A stretch of DNA of 44,705 nucleotides from Rachicladosporium sp. CCFEE 5018 (GCA_002077045.2 KZ111175.1:1-44705), one strand, 5' to 3'. Numbered from the stretch's first letter, positions 1-11,491 are shown. The notes: a model not told the origin generated them from the letters alone. Numbers and translations are program-made.

Positions 1-652
1 GGTATGCGTTCACTGGAGCGGACTGATGGCGGCCTGCTTGCGGAGCTTGTCCGCTGGCTGATGAAGGCCACGGATTCGGCTGCTGCCAGCCCATCGCGGT
101 GGACGCTGTGCTGGCTGGAGGGGATGCAGCTGAAGCTGCACTGGGTGGATACTGGTAGCCTTGCACGCCATACCCTGTGTACAGTGGAGGGTAGCCTTGA
201 GGGTAGCCTTGAGGAGGATAAGCTTGAGGTGGATAGCCCTGCATAGGATACGGTTGGTAGCCTGGATACTGCTGCGCCTGTGCAGCACCGTAGGCTTGTT
301 GATAGCCAGGATAGCCCGCGTACGGGTAAGAATATGCTTGTGCAGTCTGAGGCCATGCTTGTCCGGGATAGTTTGTCTGTGGAGCGGCTGGCCCTGCGTA
401 GCCCGGAGGCGGAGCGTACTTCGTGATGACAGTACCGCTCGTGGTCACAGTGGTGCTGAGCGCAGCGACACTCTCAGCACGGGCCTTTTTCGCCGGCGGT
501 GGCCTGGAATCAAGTCAGCAACGAAAACACCAGCAGCAGCAAGAGATCAGGCTGTCGTGGACGGCAACGGGAGGCGAGACATACCCTTGATAGCCACCTG
601 TGTACTGTGACTGCTGCTGGCCCCACTGACCGTATTGGGAATTGGGCTGCAT
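1..652 (-). CDS. Gly/Tyr/Pro/Gln-rich low-complexity protein, cut by left edge
   Basis: I do not recognise this protein. The ATG is at 652-650. An in-frame upstream ATG near 754 would add about 34 residues, but the Gln-rich start reads better as the N-terminus. One intron at 584-504 (81 bp, GTATGT donor, GCTGAC branch, TTCCAG acceptor) joins in phase 2. The product then has a short basic PPPAKKAR stretch, a Ser/Thr patch, and a long run of GYPxQ/PPQGYP-type repeats rich in Tyr, Gly, Pro, Gln and Ala. The frame stays open to base 1, so about 190 residues are visible and the 3' end is missing. The composition resembles the disordered regions of RNA-binding or prion-like proteins, but no folded domain is visible here. 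The reading frame and intron are well supported; the function is not. Confidence 0.72.
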
Positions 653-754
653 GGCAGCTTGCAACTGCTTGACCGCAGCGCTACTCTTTGAGAATATTGA
701 CTGGCGAAAGTGAAGAAAGCTGATACGAAAAGATGCAGTCGTCTTCGAGGTCAA

Positions 755-2020
755 AGAGACAATGGGTCGTCGTCTTGCTTAGCCGTCTTGAGATGCTGAT
801 GGAAGTTACGCCTTCGATCACGTGAAGTGACTGATCGGGGCAGGAAAGGGGTTATTTCTGCAAGGGTGCCGGGGCAATAACACGGCGCCCGTGGCACGCG
901 CCAGTAATCGCACTGGACTGTCGAGAATCCCGTAACGCTTTGATAGAGGGTAGATTTGGGTGATGGATGAGTGTGGCACAGAAGGCGCAGTAGATGGGTG
1001 AGATGAACAACAAAGTGTCAGGCTGCAAGTAGAGCAAACGGGAGCGGGCCTTGGCGCAAATTCGGCAAAAGTCGTGGGCGCTTACTTACATGTGAATGTG
1101 GTACATGGCAGAACAAGCAACAGGCTTTGCCAGACGGGCCTCTGCCATCTGTGCAGCACTTGACCTCTCCTGTAAGTAGTCTTGCTGAAGTCTGTCGCAG
1201 TAATCTGCCTTTGCTCCATTGCTACAAGCGTACATGCAGAAAGAGAAAGTGTCTCGCAAGCTCAATGCCCAGACGATGATTAATGAGACGACAGAGAGAT
1301 GAATGCATGACAGTCGGTAGGAATAGGTGAAGAAGCCGCCAACATTGTCTAGACGCACTTGTGTAGGCGGCATGGAACGATATGCGATGGTACCCTTGCA
1401 ATAAAATGACGACGGGATCCGCTCATGAAATCGGCCATATTTCTGCAGAACGGCCATCTTGCTCGACACGGGCATCGATGAGCATGACATTGCTGACACG
1501 GCAGTGACGAGAGGTAGCGCGGATTATTGACAGGACGTAGAGAGATTGCAGACCTTGATGTGCCCCCCACAGCACGGCATGTGCCAAACACCAGGCCGCC
1601 CCTCCCCATGGTCATGCTGTTGCTACTGTGCAGGATCGTTGAAACGAGAGTCACCCCCGAAGGATCGTCAGCGGAGCTCGCCACACATTACTCGCATGAG
1701 GATGCTGATGAGGGATTGGAGTGTTCGAGAGGGAGTGGAGGAAGAATCGAATCTCTCGGAAGGAGGGGCATCAGACGGGCGCCTTACATCAGCCGTCTTT
1801 CATAGACTTTTAGCACGCTGCCTAAACTCGTGACCTCGGCCAATATGACTTCGAATACTGTAGACTACTCCCCGTACATGCCACTCAACATGTCTGCTTG
1901 CTTTGCGCCATAGCTCGCCGCGCCCTCGAGGATGCTATCACCACGATCGCTTTCGTCTTTGGTGCAATCTGCACCTTCTCCTTCGCTTCCTTCCAGTCAC
2001 AACAGTCGTTCTCCTAAGCA
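755..2020. other. Intergenic region without a supportable gene
   Basis: This stretch separates two divergently transcribed genes, so it should hold both promoters. Overlapping ORFs on both strands (for example 1086-1499 on the minus strand and 1527-1833 on the plus strand) show no recognisable domain and compete for the same bases. The last 120 bases before 2021 are pyrimidine-rich, as is usual upstream of fungal start codons. I see no repeat or RNA gene. Confidence 0.6.
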
Positions 2021-3108
2021 ATGCCAGGTCTTCCAGGTATGCCTCTCATACTATCCACCCTACCACCGAACAAAAGCTGAGCCATTTTCGCAGCCAGCGT
2101 AGACCTGGACGAGTGCATCGCGCGCCTCTACCGGAAAGAGCTCCTTGCCGACTCGGTCATCGAGGCAGTATGCGCCAAGACGAAAGAGCTGTTGATGAAG
2201 GAGAGCAATGTCGTACATATCCAAGCACCCGTCACGGTGGTCGGCGATATCCACGGGCAGTTCTTCGATATGATCGAGATCTTCCGAATAGGTGGATATT
2301 GTCCGGACACGAATTACCTTTTCTTGGGTAGGTCACGCGAGCACGTCCGGTCAGGTCTGGGGAGGAACTCATATACTAACAAGGCAATGCAGGCGACTAC
2401 GTCGATCGCGGACTCTTTAGCATAGAGACGATTTCGCTCTTGATTTGCCTCAAACTCCGCTACCCAAGTCGAGTGCATCTGATCCGCGGAAACCACGAAT
2501 CTCGAGGTGTAACGCAGTCGTACGGCTTCTACACCGAATGCTCACGCAAGTACGGCAACGCAGCAGTCTGGCACTACTTCACAGACATGTTCGATTATCT
2601 TTCGCTAAGCTGTGTAATCGACGACAAGATCTTCTGTGTGCACGGCGGACTGAGCCCGAGCATTCACTCAATCGACCAGATCAAAATCATTGATCGCTTT
2701 CGCGAGATCCCGCACGAAGGACCTATGGCGGACCTCGTATGGTCAGACCCTGATCCCGATAGGGACGAGTTCAGCCTCTCGCCACGAGGCGCCGGGTACA
2801 CTTTCGGGGCGCAGGTGGTCAAGAAGTTCCTCGAGGTGAACGGCATGAATCACATTCTGCGGGCACACCAGCTCTGTAACGAAGGGTATATGGTGATGTT
2901 CGACGATCGACTAAGCACAGTCTGGAGCGCGCCGAATTACTGCTACAGGTGTGGCAACATGGCTAGTGTGCTAGAGGTTGGACCGAACGGGGAGAGGAAG
3001 TTCAACGTGTTTGATCAGGCGCCAGAGAATGATCAGCTTCGGGCTGAGGTGCAGCAGCAGCAGCAACAGCACGCCGGAAGCGATCCGATCAAGGACTACT
3101 TTCTGTGA
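2021..3108 (+). CDS. ppg1: PP2A-like serine/threonine phosphatase catalytic subunit (Ppg1 type)
   Basis: The protein removes phosphate from Ser/Thr using a two-metal centre. Three exons (2021-2036, 2103-2327, 2393-3108) give 318 residues. The first intron is 66 bp; the second is 65 bp and carries a perfect TACTAAC branch point. The signature motifs are all present: GDIHGQF, GDYVDRG, RGNHESR, HGGLSPS and SAPNYCYRCGN. The opening DLDECIARLYRKELL and the strings ESNVVHIQAPVTVVGDIHGQ and YPSRVHLIRGNHESR match yeast Ppg1 better than PP6/Sit4 or PP4. The C-terminus ends DYFL like PP2A-family enzymes, preceded by a short polyglutamine tract at about 3050-3071. In yeast Ppg1 works with Far/STRIPAK-like partners, in glycogen storage and Atg32 control; that role is inferred here. 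Family and exon structure are very secure. Confidence 0.95.
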
Positions 3109-3534
3109 GCTTTGGGTATGGGAGCATAGATGGCGTTCTGGGGGCGGACTGTGAGATACCACTTTGCATTGCTGGGATGGTTGTACAGATGCATGTGTAC
3201 GATAGCATGACGTACGATACGATTGCAGCACTGATCACTGCCTTTTTCGTCTCTTCGCATGCTGATGTTTGCTCGAATGCTATTGCTCGTAGTTAGCGTT
3301 CGTTCTGGCCCACTTCCCTCGCTACAACCGCGCATGACAATTAAATGTACACGCCCACATGTAGCATCACTTTACGCTTGCACTTCATGTAGACGAGAGC
3401 TTCAATCGCGCCCTTGCGCCCTTGCAAACACGCCGCGTGCCCTGACGAATATCACATCCAGACCTTTCACGCATTGCATACAGACAACAACTGCCTGTTT
3501 ACCTATCGCGATTAGGTAGAGCACAGATCTGACG
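3109..3534. other. Intergenic spacer between ppg1 and the GH125 gene
   Basis: Both flanking genes run rightward, so this holds the ppg1 3' region and the promoter of the mannosidase gene. I found no credible ORF, repeat or structured RNA in it. Confidence 0.5.
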
Positions 3535-5215
3535 ATGAAGGCACCATCGTACTGCGCTCTCTTATTCCTCGCTGGCCTGTGCCTAGACCAAGCGCAGTGC
3601 TCAGAGCACAAGCAAGATCCCTTAGTCGAGGCCAAGGCACGCGCGAAGATCCTCGCAGCCTGTCCAGCCTACGAGCATTATGCCTGCTTCCCACAGTCAG
3701 ACTGCCCACTCACATACCGCTGAGGCTTGCCGCTGACTGGGGCGCAGCTCTCCTCCAAGTCTAGGACCACTCAAGCTACCATACCAAAGACCAGCGAAGC
3801 AATGCCGGACCTTTGTCTCGCCGCTGGTGGAGAAGGTAATCGAGGATGTCACAGAGCGAATGGTGGATAAGGATCTAGCACGCATCTTCGAGAACGCCTT
3901 TCCGAACACGCTGGACACGACGGTGAAGTGGCACGTCAACGAAGCCGAGAATACGTATAGAAGTCACAAGGGCGCGTGGGAAGGAGCTCAGTCCTTCATA
4001 ATCACGGGCGACATACAAGCATGTTGGCTGAGAGACAGTACGAATCAACTAGCGCAATACCAGCGCCTCGCAAAGAAGGACAAGAAGATCAACAATCTCA
4101 TCCTCGGCGCCATTGCCACGCAAGCGGAGTATGTGATCGCAGCACCGTACTGCAATGCCTTCCAACCGCCTCCTCCGAGCAAGGTGAAGCTCAGCGACAA
4201 TGGCCAGGGCGATGCCGTGCACCCGGCCTACGAGCCAAGTCAGGTTTTCGAGTGCAAGTATGAGCTAGACTCGCTCGCCCACTTCCTCTCGCTGGCGAAC
4301 CAGTACCACAACCACACTGGCTCAACATCTTTTATCACGCCACGCTGGATCCACGCGGTGAACAGCCTGCTCGAAGTGCTCGATGAGCAGAGCCGCTCGA
4401 CATTCGACTCGGAGACGGGCGAGTTCGTGCAGCAGACATATCGCTTTCAGCGAAACACTAACACCGGCACTGAAACGCTCAGTCTTGCTGGCAATGGCAA
4501 CCCCTTGAACTACGGCACTGGTCTTGTCCGATCTGCGTTCCGCCCAAGTGACGATGCAACGATCTTCGGGTTCTACATACCAGCCAACGCTATGATGGCC
4601 GTGGAGCTGAAACGCACTGCTGCCATCCTGAACCTCGCAGGAAAGTCGAAGCTAGCTAGCGAGCTGCAGTCACGCGCTGCGAGGATCGAGAAGGGTGTTT
4701 GGGAGCACGGCGTCGTGCAGCATAAGAAATGGGGTTCAGTCTTTGCGTACGAAGTAGACGGCTACGGCAGTCACCTAATCATGGACGACGCGAATCTGCC
4801 TTCCCTCCTCTCATTGCCTCTGCTAGGCTTCCTAAGGAAAGAGGAAGGCACCTACCAATCCACTCGCAAGATGATCCTCAGCAAGGAAGGGAACCCCTAC
4901 TTCCTCTCCGGTAGCCGCTTCAGCGGAATCGGTGGCCCTCACGTGGGTTTAGAGAACGCATGGCCAATGAGTGTATTGGTTCAAGCGATGACTAGCGACA
5001 ACGAAACAGAAGTCAAAGAGCTGCTGAACGCAGTCAAGAAAGTCAGCGGTCTAGGCCTGGTGCACGAGAGTGTCGGCGTCGAGCGAGGTGGAGGCTACAC
5101 GCGAAGCTGGTTTGCTTGGGCGAATTCGGTATTCGCGCAGACGATATTGGATGTGGCTGAGCGTATGCCTGAAGTGCTTTTCGGAGATGGCGCGAAGGCT
5201 TATGTCGTGGAGTGA
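3535..5215 (+). CDS. Secreted GH125 exo-alpha-1,6-mannosidase (DUF1237 family)
   Basis: GH125 enzymes are inverting hydrolases that trim alpha-1,6-linked mannose from glycans. The ATG at 3535 starts a signal peptide (basic start, Leu/Ala-rich core, Ala-Gln-Cys around residue 21). A 52 bp intron at 3696-3747, with an unusual GTCAGA donor, removes an in-frame stop and joins the N-terminus in phase 2 to the conserved GPLKLPYQRP segment. Exon 2 (3748-5215) then runs uninterrupted. Family landmarks in order are FENAFPNTLDTTV, TGDIQACWLRDSTNQL, PANAMMAVELKR, the MDDANLPSLLSLPLLGF segment, a NAWPMS motif and TRSWFAWANS near the end. The 542-residue length fits the fungal family. The product is likely secreted or in the secretory pathway. 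No membrane segment is seen beyond the signal peptide. Confidence 0.93.
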
Positions 5216-6430
5216 AGGAGATGGCGCGTTGACCACGTGGGGGATGGGAGAGCCGCGCGGAGTGCATACATGGGGTTGTTGAGTGGTCGAGGCGCGAGCT
5301 GGTGGCTTCCAATGTGGCTGACTGAATGGCCAGTCGGACTTGATGTCCGCGGCTTGTGCAAGCTTGACACGTGTAGAGCTGCGAGGCACAGCCTGATAGC
5401 GTTTTGCAAAACTGCAACTCGTCGCGAAGAGAGGAACATTTTGAGAAGAGGAGTGGCTTACGTCGGCGTGTCCTAAAGGTCGATCGAGTTATGGCTTTCT
5501 TAGCGGTGGGCAGTCCGCGGCTCTGCAAAGCTTGTCCCGCAGGGCTGACCGATCTCAACCCGAAGGTTTACAGCTCGACGAGATGAGATGAGATGCGAAG
5601 GTCGCCCCGGCGTGGCTTGGCAGCACGGCAGAGACATTGCATTGTGTTGACTCCATCGAGTTGACTTCTTTACGAAAACGCTGGTAGGAGATCTCCGCAT
5701 CGTGCTTGCCGTCCGGTCCTTCCCGTTCGTAATGGACTACAACCTCACGCCCTAGACTCATCACTCCACATCCAGCAGCCTCCATGTACTCCCAATTCCC
5801 GCGACGCCCTTGACATATACTTTCATCAGCACCATCGGGCCCCACCAGTCATGGCATGGCACTTGTTAGTCCGCGATGTCCGACGCCGTAAGCTGGCCAT
5901 GCTCCGTGCCCACGTGGAAAGCATGGTAACCAAACTTCGGCTTGCTGAGCTCAGCTCTCCACAAAGCTTCAGTGATGCACGCCTATGAAGGCGCAGCTAC
6001 CGTACCGTACATGTCACGCCTAATCAGGAGACCTCCTCGTTTAGCAACTGCTCGTTCATGGCTGGCTAAGCAGCCACTATATCGCGTGCTGCGAGAGCCT
6101 ATCGTGTAGGGCTGTGAACATAGCGTTCTTGGATTGGTAAACAGCGTGCATAACATCAAGGCGCCTTTTGTACAATAGTCGCTGAGTGATCTTATATATA
6201 TACACGCCGATCCTTCGGCCCAGATGTCATATGTACAAATCCACCACTGCAAACTAAGATCTTCGAACACCTTCTCCGCCCTACAGAGTACACGGCTTAG
6301 TTCATCGAACCTCACAAGCCTAGCGTCTGTTAGACCGCGCTTGCAAGCAGCTGCTAGCCTTCGGAGTCAGAACATCGCATCATCGGGCTCACGAACCCAC
6401 CTCGATCCACCAGACACTATATCAGCAGCA
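5216..6430. other. Intergenic region, promoter of the small gene at 6431
   Basis: More than 1.2 kb without a gene I can support. Several mid-length ORFs on both strands overlap one another and have no recognisable motif. The right part carries a TATA-like run (listed separately) and is probably the promoter and leader of the next gene. Confidence 0.5.
6193..6202 (+). promoter_or_regulatory. TATA-like element
   Basis: The ten bases TATATATATA lie about 230 bp upstream of the ATG at 6431. They are a plausible core promoter element for the small gene there. The position is compatible with a leader of up to about 200 bases; no transcript evidence is available. Confidence 0.4.
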
Positions 6431-6895
6431 ATGTTCTCCATCATGTCCGTCGTCTCTACTATCCCAGCAACCCACAAAGACACACCATCGCACTACGCCT
6501 TCCGCGCCGATTCCAGTCCGAGTCCGCGCCCATCACTCCGATCTATAAGTCTCTTCCGACGTTCGAGACCCAGCAGCAAAGCCTCCTCCACCATGTCGAC
6601 TAAGTCATCGTCACGATCAACCACCTCTCCGCCTTCACAGCCTCTGGCACTCCTGCCAGCGACATTGCGGAACAAAATCTACCGCTCTGTCCTCCATCCT
6701 CGAGCACGAGAGGACAAGACACTGGATCTCGCAGACATTGATGTGATCGAACCGGCGGATCTGGTGCCGAGCGTACGGCTGGAGACTTGTCGGAGTATCG
6801 CCGAGACGGTGAGGGAGCTGGCAAGAGATGGCCAGGTGTTTAGCGAGGAGGATGTGACGGAGGTCGAGCGATGGGTCAAGCGACTCGAGCTCTGA
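6431..6895 (+). CDS. Small hypothetical protein with LRNKIYRxVL motif
   Basis: This is a single-exon ORF of 154 residues starting ATGTTCTCC. The reading frame is open further upstream, but 6431 is the best-placed ATG. The N-terminal 60 residues are Ser/Thr/Arg-rich and probably disordered. The middle contains ALLPATLRNKIYRSVLHP, which resembles the LPxELRNxIYxxVL segment common in fungal F-box-like or 2EXR-type proteins. The rest is acidic and helical and ends in EVERWVKRLEL. That resemblance is short, so I assign no function. A TATA-like run lies about 230 bp upstream. It could be a real small gene or a chance ORF; the motif and GC-rich codon use favour a gene. Confidence 0.6.
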   Translation: MFSIMSVVSTIPATHKDTPSHYAFRADSSPSPRPSLRSISLFRRSRPSSKASSTMSTKSSSRSTTSPPSQPLALLPATLRNKIYRSVLHPRAREDKTLDLADIDVIEPADLVPSVRLETCRSIAETVRELARDGQVFSEEDVTEVERWVKRLEL

Positions 6896-7119
6896 GTCCA
6901 GCATTGTGGTTCTAAGCCGGCATTTTTCAAAGGAAGATGCGTTGAGTTTGGTGCGTGCGGAAATGGCTGTCTGGTAGGCTAAGCTGGTGACTTTACTGCA
7001 TGCGAGCGTTGGCGCAATGGACTTCGGGCGAAAGAAAAAGCCATCGTGCCGTCTGAAGCGGGTTGAACTTTCGTGGGAGTTTGGACTTTGGAGCAGCTCT
7101 GCGTTTAAAGAAAACATCC

Positions 7120-8424
7120 CTACCACTTCTTCCCTCCTCTCCCAGTCTCAAAGTCTTTTCCTTGTCTCTCTTGGTCCATCCTAGCATCGAACTCGCGCTG
7201 TGCCTCAGCTCGCGATGTCTGCCTATCGTCGTTCGAGTCCGAAAACGCGAACGAATCGCCTAGCGTCGAGCCTTGTTTCTGCTCTGATACAGTGCTACTA
7301 GGTCGACGATTGCTGGTTGTAGTTGTCCCTGCGTCGCTTTTGCCAGCGGCTGCTTCTCGCCTCAGACGCTCCCACACACCTCCATTCTGTGGGTCTGTTG
7401 TTGAGGAAGACGAAGACGTAGCTCTCGGACTCGGTGACCGCTGTGCCGGTGCTTGTTGCACACTTTGCACAGCATCGGTACTCGCAGCGCGGTACTCTTG
7501 GTCCTGCCTCGCCTGCTGCACACTCAACTGCGCATCACTCATCATCCCCGTGTCAGCCTCCCCCGATCCATACTCGCTATCAAACGCCCCACCCGTCGGA
7601 CTCTCCCCTGCCATCTGCTTCAACATCGCTTCCCTTTCCCTTCCAGATCTAGCCCTCAGCTGCGCATTTCGTCTCTGCTGTTCCATCTCATAGGTCTCCG
7701 GCTGCGTAGTACTCATCTCCTCTTGCGTCTCGCTAGCGCTCTTGGCCATGCCAGCTCTAGCCTCCCTGACACTCTTCCCCTGCTGCTGCATCTTCTTCAA
7801 CGCATCCGAGAAATCCTTCAACCTTGGGTCCGTGGCCCTACCCACCAACGAGACGCTGATAGCATAGCTGCCAAAGAAGACACTACCAAGCGTACTCCCA
7901 AGCAGCGCGTATGCCATAGCACGACTACTGTGCCACATGATCAACGCCCTCCTTCCACCGAAATTGAAGAACCGGTCCGACGTGAATCGACTGCCTTCTT
8001 TGAATGGCGTATACCCAGGAAAGCGGAAAACCTTCCTCGTCCTGAAGCACTGATACATGGCCAAAGCCGTCCCAACCGGCGCGCCAAATGAGGCGATCCT
8101 GAAGCTCTTCGCGGAATGATAGGCGAATGCCTCTGCTTCCTGTTGCGTGGCGGGCCGATTGAGGACCTGGGCCGCGAATCGACATGAGTCCTGCACCGCT
8201 GATGTGAGGATCGCGGGTTGTGGGGCGGGAAGACCGAGAGGACCGACGGGGTGGGGGAGACTGCCCAGATTGAGTGTGATGGACTGGGTGGGTGTTATGG
8301 GGATGGTGGTGTAGGTCCCGCCATTGGATGTGGGCGAGGAGGAGGCGTATGGATCGAGATCTGAGGAGGGAGGGACGTCGGAGGGGAAGGAGTCGGGTGG
8401 GGCGGAGGCCTCGGCGAGGACCAT
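7120..8424 (-). CDS. Conserved fungal-type membrane protein, function unknown
   Basis: One intron-free ORF encodes 434 residues from the ATG at 8424. The first 60 residues are Ser/Pro/Thr-rich. A central conserved-looking core (about residues 75-200) contains AVQDSCRFAAQVLNRPATQQEAEAFAYHSAK followed by two hydrophobic stretches: about 111-127 (IASFGAPVGTALAMYQCF) and about 170-195 (AYALLGSTLGSVFFGSYAISV). After that comes a charged, Gln/Ser-rich tail with many Arg and Glu and a C-terminus ending RGGKKW. This looks like a two-helix membrane protein with a long disordered hydrophilic tail. I do not recognise a named family. An antisense ORF at 7453-8091 is a shadow of this gene. Confidence 0.82.
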   Translation of the reverse strand: MVLAEASAPPDSFPSDVPPSSDLDPYASSSPTSNGGTYTTIPITPTQSITLNLGSLPHPVGPLGLPAPQPAILTSAVQDSCRFAAQVLNRPATQQEAEAFAYHSAKSFRIASFGAPVGTALAMYQCFRTRKVFRFPGYTPFKEGSRFTSDRFFNFGGRRALIMWHSSRAMAYALLGSTLGSVFFGSYAISVSLVGRATDPRLKDFSDALKKMQQQGKSVREARAGMAKSASETQEEMSTTQPETYEMEQQRRNAQLRARSGREREAMLKQMAGESPTGGAFDSEYGSGEADTGMMSDAQLSVQQARQDQEYRAASTDAVQSVQQAPAQRSPSPRATSSSSSTTDPQNGGVWERLRREAAAGKSDAGTTTTSNRRPSSTVSEQKQGSTLGDSFAFSDSNDDRQTSRAEAQREFDARMDQERQGKDFETGRGGKKW

Positions 8425-9289
8425 GATGGGCGACTTGGAGGATAGTGTCGAGATGAATCAAAGCTTCCTCATCAACCTGACTTTGAGGAATCGGGAGGGC
8501 GATATGGATGATGTGTCTGTGCTTCCAACACAGATCGATTTGTGGGGAAAGCTAAATTGAAGTCCGTTTCTACGTCACTCAGATGGCGCGGAAATGGATG
8601 GCATGCAAGGTATGGATGGCACATTGTTACATGTAGGGTAAACTTGATTCAGACGAAGCACTCAAACAGAAGTGCCTGCTACGGTAATTCAGACTGCGCT
8701 GGACAGCCTTTCCTACCATGCCCTTGTTCTGAACCCACGTGGAGACGGAATTAGAGGTAATAGTCATGACTTTGATTCCTAATGCCTAGCCACATTGCCC
8801 GCAGGCGATGGGCAGAGAAGATATGAAGTACATCGCGAAAGACTCTCATGACCGTGCCAATCCTCATATCGGATCGCATGCCCTACCGTAGGGTATAGAT
8901 CAGAAACTCCACCCGCTTGTGCCATATCAGAACCATTCCATGCCGCCACACTCATGTACAAAGACCAAAACAAACCCGCGCCCTGATCGTTGTGCTTTCC
9001 TATGTTTTGTGTCGGAGTGGTAAAGTCAGATGTGCCGCATCCAGGATCCCTTCCCATAATGCTGAACAAGCATCGTTGTATCATTCATATTCCTTTCACT
9101 GTGTACGCCTGAGTATCATGATGCTATGCCGCTGCTGCTGAGGTAACGCCACCGTCCAGAGGGGCTCGTGAGCCAAAGTCCGGATGTAAAGAATAAATCG
9201 TGAAGATATGCTCAGAAAGAAAGCCTCACTAAGGGCAACGCAAAACGCCAGCAGCAGCAAACAAAGCAGTACATATCTCTCGCAGCGTA
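8425..9289. other. Intergenic region, nothing recognised
   Basis: This lies between two minus-strand genes and should contain the promoter of the 7120-8424 gene and the 3' region of the 9290-9919 gene. Short overlapping ORFs are present, but none has a recognisable domain, repeat or RNA structure. Confidence 0.5.
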
Positions 9290-9919
9290 TTACCAGCGGC
9301 GAGTCATGTACTGCTGCTGCATCTGCTGCTGGCGGATCGGGCTAACGCTCAGCGGTGGGCTTGCGATCGATCGAGTAGAGGGGTCGACAATCGGAATCGC
9401 ATTGCGAGTGCGCTGCGCCATAGGCTGGTGCAACTTCATGTTTTGTTGCTGGTAGCTCGTAGGCGCAGGGTTGAAAGAGTTTGTCGCACTCGAGAACGAG
9501 AAAGACGGTGTCGGCTGCACTTGATGCTGCACTGGCGAGCTGTCGGGTGAGTTGGATGACAGCGAGGCGCGATCAGACCCGGATGAGGAATGTATTGATT
9601 GCAGCTGCAAGGCACTGTTAGCAGGTACCGGTGCGGCTGATGCAACAGCAGTTCGACGTACGTCATCCTCAGTCAAGAGGTTGAACGGGCAGAACAGCTC
9701 ATCATCGTCAAACTCGAAGCTCATTGCCGCTTCTAAGCGTTGCAGGTACTCGGAGTACACTGGCGTCTCGGGAACCTCTTTCGGACTTCGCTGCGGCTTG
9801 TACTGTCTGTGCGCATTCTGCGACGAGATGCGCGGTCCTCTCCGTGAGCGTCCATGATGACCGTGAGATGTGTGCGGTAATGAGTGGTACTGTTGGATGC
9901 CATAGTACTGGTTCGACAT
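9290..9919 (-). CDS. Small Gln/Ser-rich hypothetical protein with probable in-frame intron
   Basis: The ATG at 9919 opens a product starting MSNQYYGIQQYHSLPHTSHG. An acidic core follows, with YSEYLQRLEAAMSFEFDDDELFCPFNLLTEDD, and then a Ser/Gln/Pro-rich tail ending in MTRRW. The frame is open throughout (209 residues). However, bases 9661-9605 have a GTACGT donor, a GCTAAC branch site and a TTGCAG acceptor, and their 57 bp length keeps the frame. Removing them gives 190 residues. I favour the spliced form because all three signals are near consensus. The core suggests a conserved fungal protein, but I cannot name it or give a function. Confidence 0.75.
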   Translation of the reverse strand: MSNQYYGIQQYHSLPHTSHGHHGRSRRGPRISSQNAHRQYKPQRSPKEVPETPVYSEYLQRLEAAMSFEFDDDELFCPFNLLTEDDVRRTAVASAAPVPANSALQLQSIHSSSGSDRASLSSNSPDSSPVQHQVQPTPSFSFSSATNSFNPAPTSYQQQNMKLHQPMAQRTRNAIPIVDPSTRSIASPPLSVSPIRQQQMQQQYMTRRW

Positions 9920-11491
9920 GTTGATGTTCTTTGTTGGAGTGTCTGGTCTCGAGTCGCAGGGAGAGGGGTGAAGCGGCAGGTGGATTTGTCACAACAAAGG
10001 AGGCGCCGACGTCGGGAGTATTAGGAGGGAAGGGTGTGTGGTGAAGGGTATATGGCGTAAGGCTGTATTATAACATGAATGTGTAGTCGATGTGGTCGGA
10101 ATCGTCGTAACGGGAGTGAAGTGTGAAGATTGGTTATGGATGTGGAGGAAGATGGAGGGTGGGCGTGGTGTTGTATCGTCCCGCTAGCAGGAGGCAAGTG
10201 CTGCCCACTTGGCCGCTTTGGGTATGGTGCGTACCTGCCTTCTGTCAGAAATCGAAGCCGGCTTTGCTGCGACTACACCACTGACTGCTGCCACAGCGAC
10301 CGGACAAGGCCAGTTCCGATTGAGTGCAGACCCGTAAACCATCTTGAGGAATGGGTTTGACAGGTTTGTCGCCCCAAACTGAGATTACTGGTGAGAGTGC
10401 ATCGCTAGCAGTGTCATATCACCTTGCACGACGAACATATCTGCCCCAGGGTCTCTACATGCCAGGATGCATATGACGCTCAGCCCTCTCTGCACAGGCC
10501 ACACCCGCTCTGGCGCAAGCAGACCAGACGTTTCCGTGCGCCGATCTGTCTGCGCCGCCCTCGAACTTCCCGGCCATCGCAGGAAATAGCACACTCGTTT
10601 CGACCGCCCAACCCCGAGACTTCTCGAAGCCATTGGGAGCCGTTTACCTGCGCTTGCGGCGGCGATGTGAAACGAGTGATTACATGGTCAGACTGGCACT
10701 CGGCCAAAGCCGCGCAGCGTACGATGCGCCCCGTCGCATGCGCCCGCGTTCCTGACCCGCCGGTTGCACCTACCTGCACGCTGCACGCTTGCCGCAGGCT
10801 AGTCGATCGCGTGGTCGATGCTGGGGCCGGCGCTTGGGATTCTGTAGCACGCTTGTTGGTGTACACCGCCGCCGCATCTATGCGCCTGGCCACCCATTGT
10901 AAGCAACATAGGTGCAAGGTTAGGGTGGTCGAACGTGCACTGTGGGACGACTTGTGCGAGCGGCTTGTATGCAAGGAAAGCACATCCTTTCATGGACAAG
11001 GGCCTCCTACCCACATGCGACGTGGTTCAAGTCCAATGCGATCGCAAGTAGAAGCACTATCAAAGGAGATGAGAGCTTCTACGCGCTGACGACAGATGGC
11101 CGGAGTGACAAGTTGTCTCTGATTCAGCAAATGAAAGACCACGATTATGGTGCGGTCGATCGCAACGCATGAGACTGGAATCCTTAGTCGAGCGTGTATA
11201 CGCAGATCGTGCTTCGGTCGACCATGGGATTGCACATGTGGCCTTCAGTCTCTCGTCGTCTTCATGACACTATCGCCAGTCAACGCGAAGTACGATCTCT
11301 GAGCGGATAGATGTGCCAAAGCCAATGCAGATACATCATTCGTATGTAGCGATCTATTTCAGAAGCCTCGTTTTGATGAGGCTGCTGCGCCTCAGGCATC
11401 CAGAGCTCAGCGAACCACCTCGCATGGCCACCTCTGAGTACATGAACATCGGAATACACACCCGCATTGTGATTTCTGTACATAGTATGGC
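9920..11491. other. Intergenic region between divergent genes
   Basis: About 1.57 kb separates the start of the minus-strand gene at 9919 from the TilS-like gene. The longest ORFs (10424-11089 plus and 10480-10983 minus) overlap each other antisense, are rich in Arg, Cys and His, and carry no recognisable motif. I treat them as chance ORFs in GC-rich DNA. Promoters for both neighbours should lie here. No repeat or RNA gene was seen. Confidence 0.5.

Noticed and set aside
1086..1684. Two overlapping minus-strand ORFs (137 and 111 residues) as a spliced gene
   Set aside because: No conserved motif, no consistent splice pair and an opposing plus-strand ORF over the same bases.
7453..8091. Plus-strand ORF of 212 residues rich in Leu, Pro, Ser
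   Set aside because: Fully antisense to the well-supported membrane-protein gene and has no domain.
10424..11089. Plus-strand ORF of 221 residues with several Cys and His
   Set aside because: Overlaps an equally long antisense ORF, has no spaced zinc motif or domain, and the composition fits chance ORFs in GC-rich DNA.
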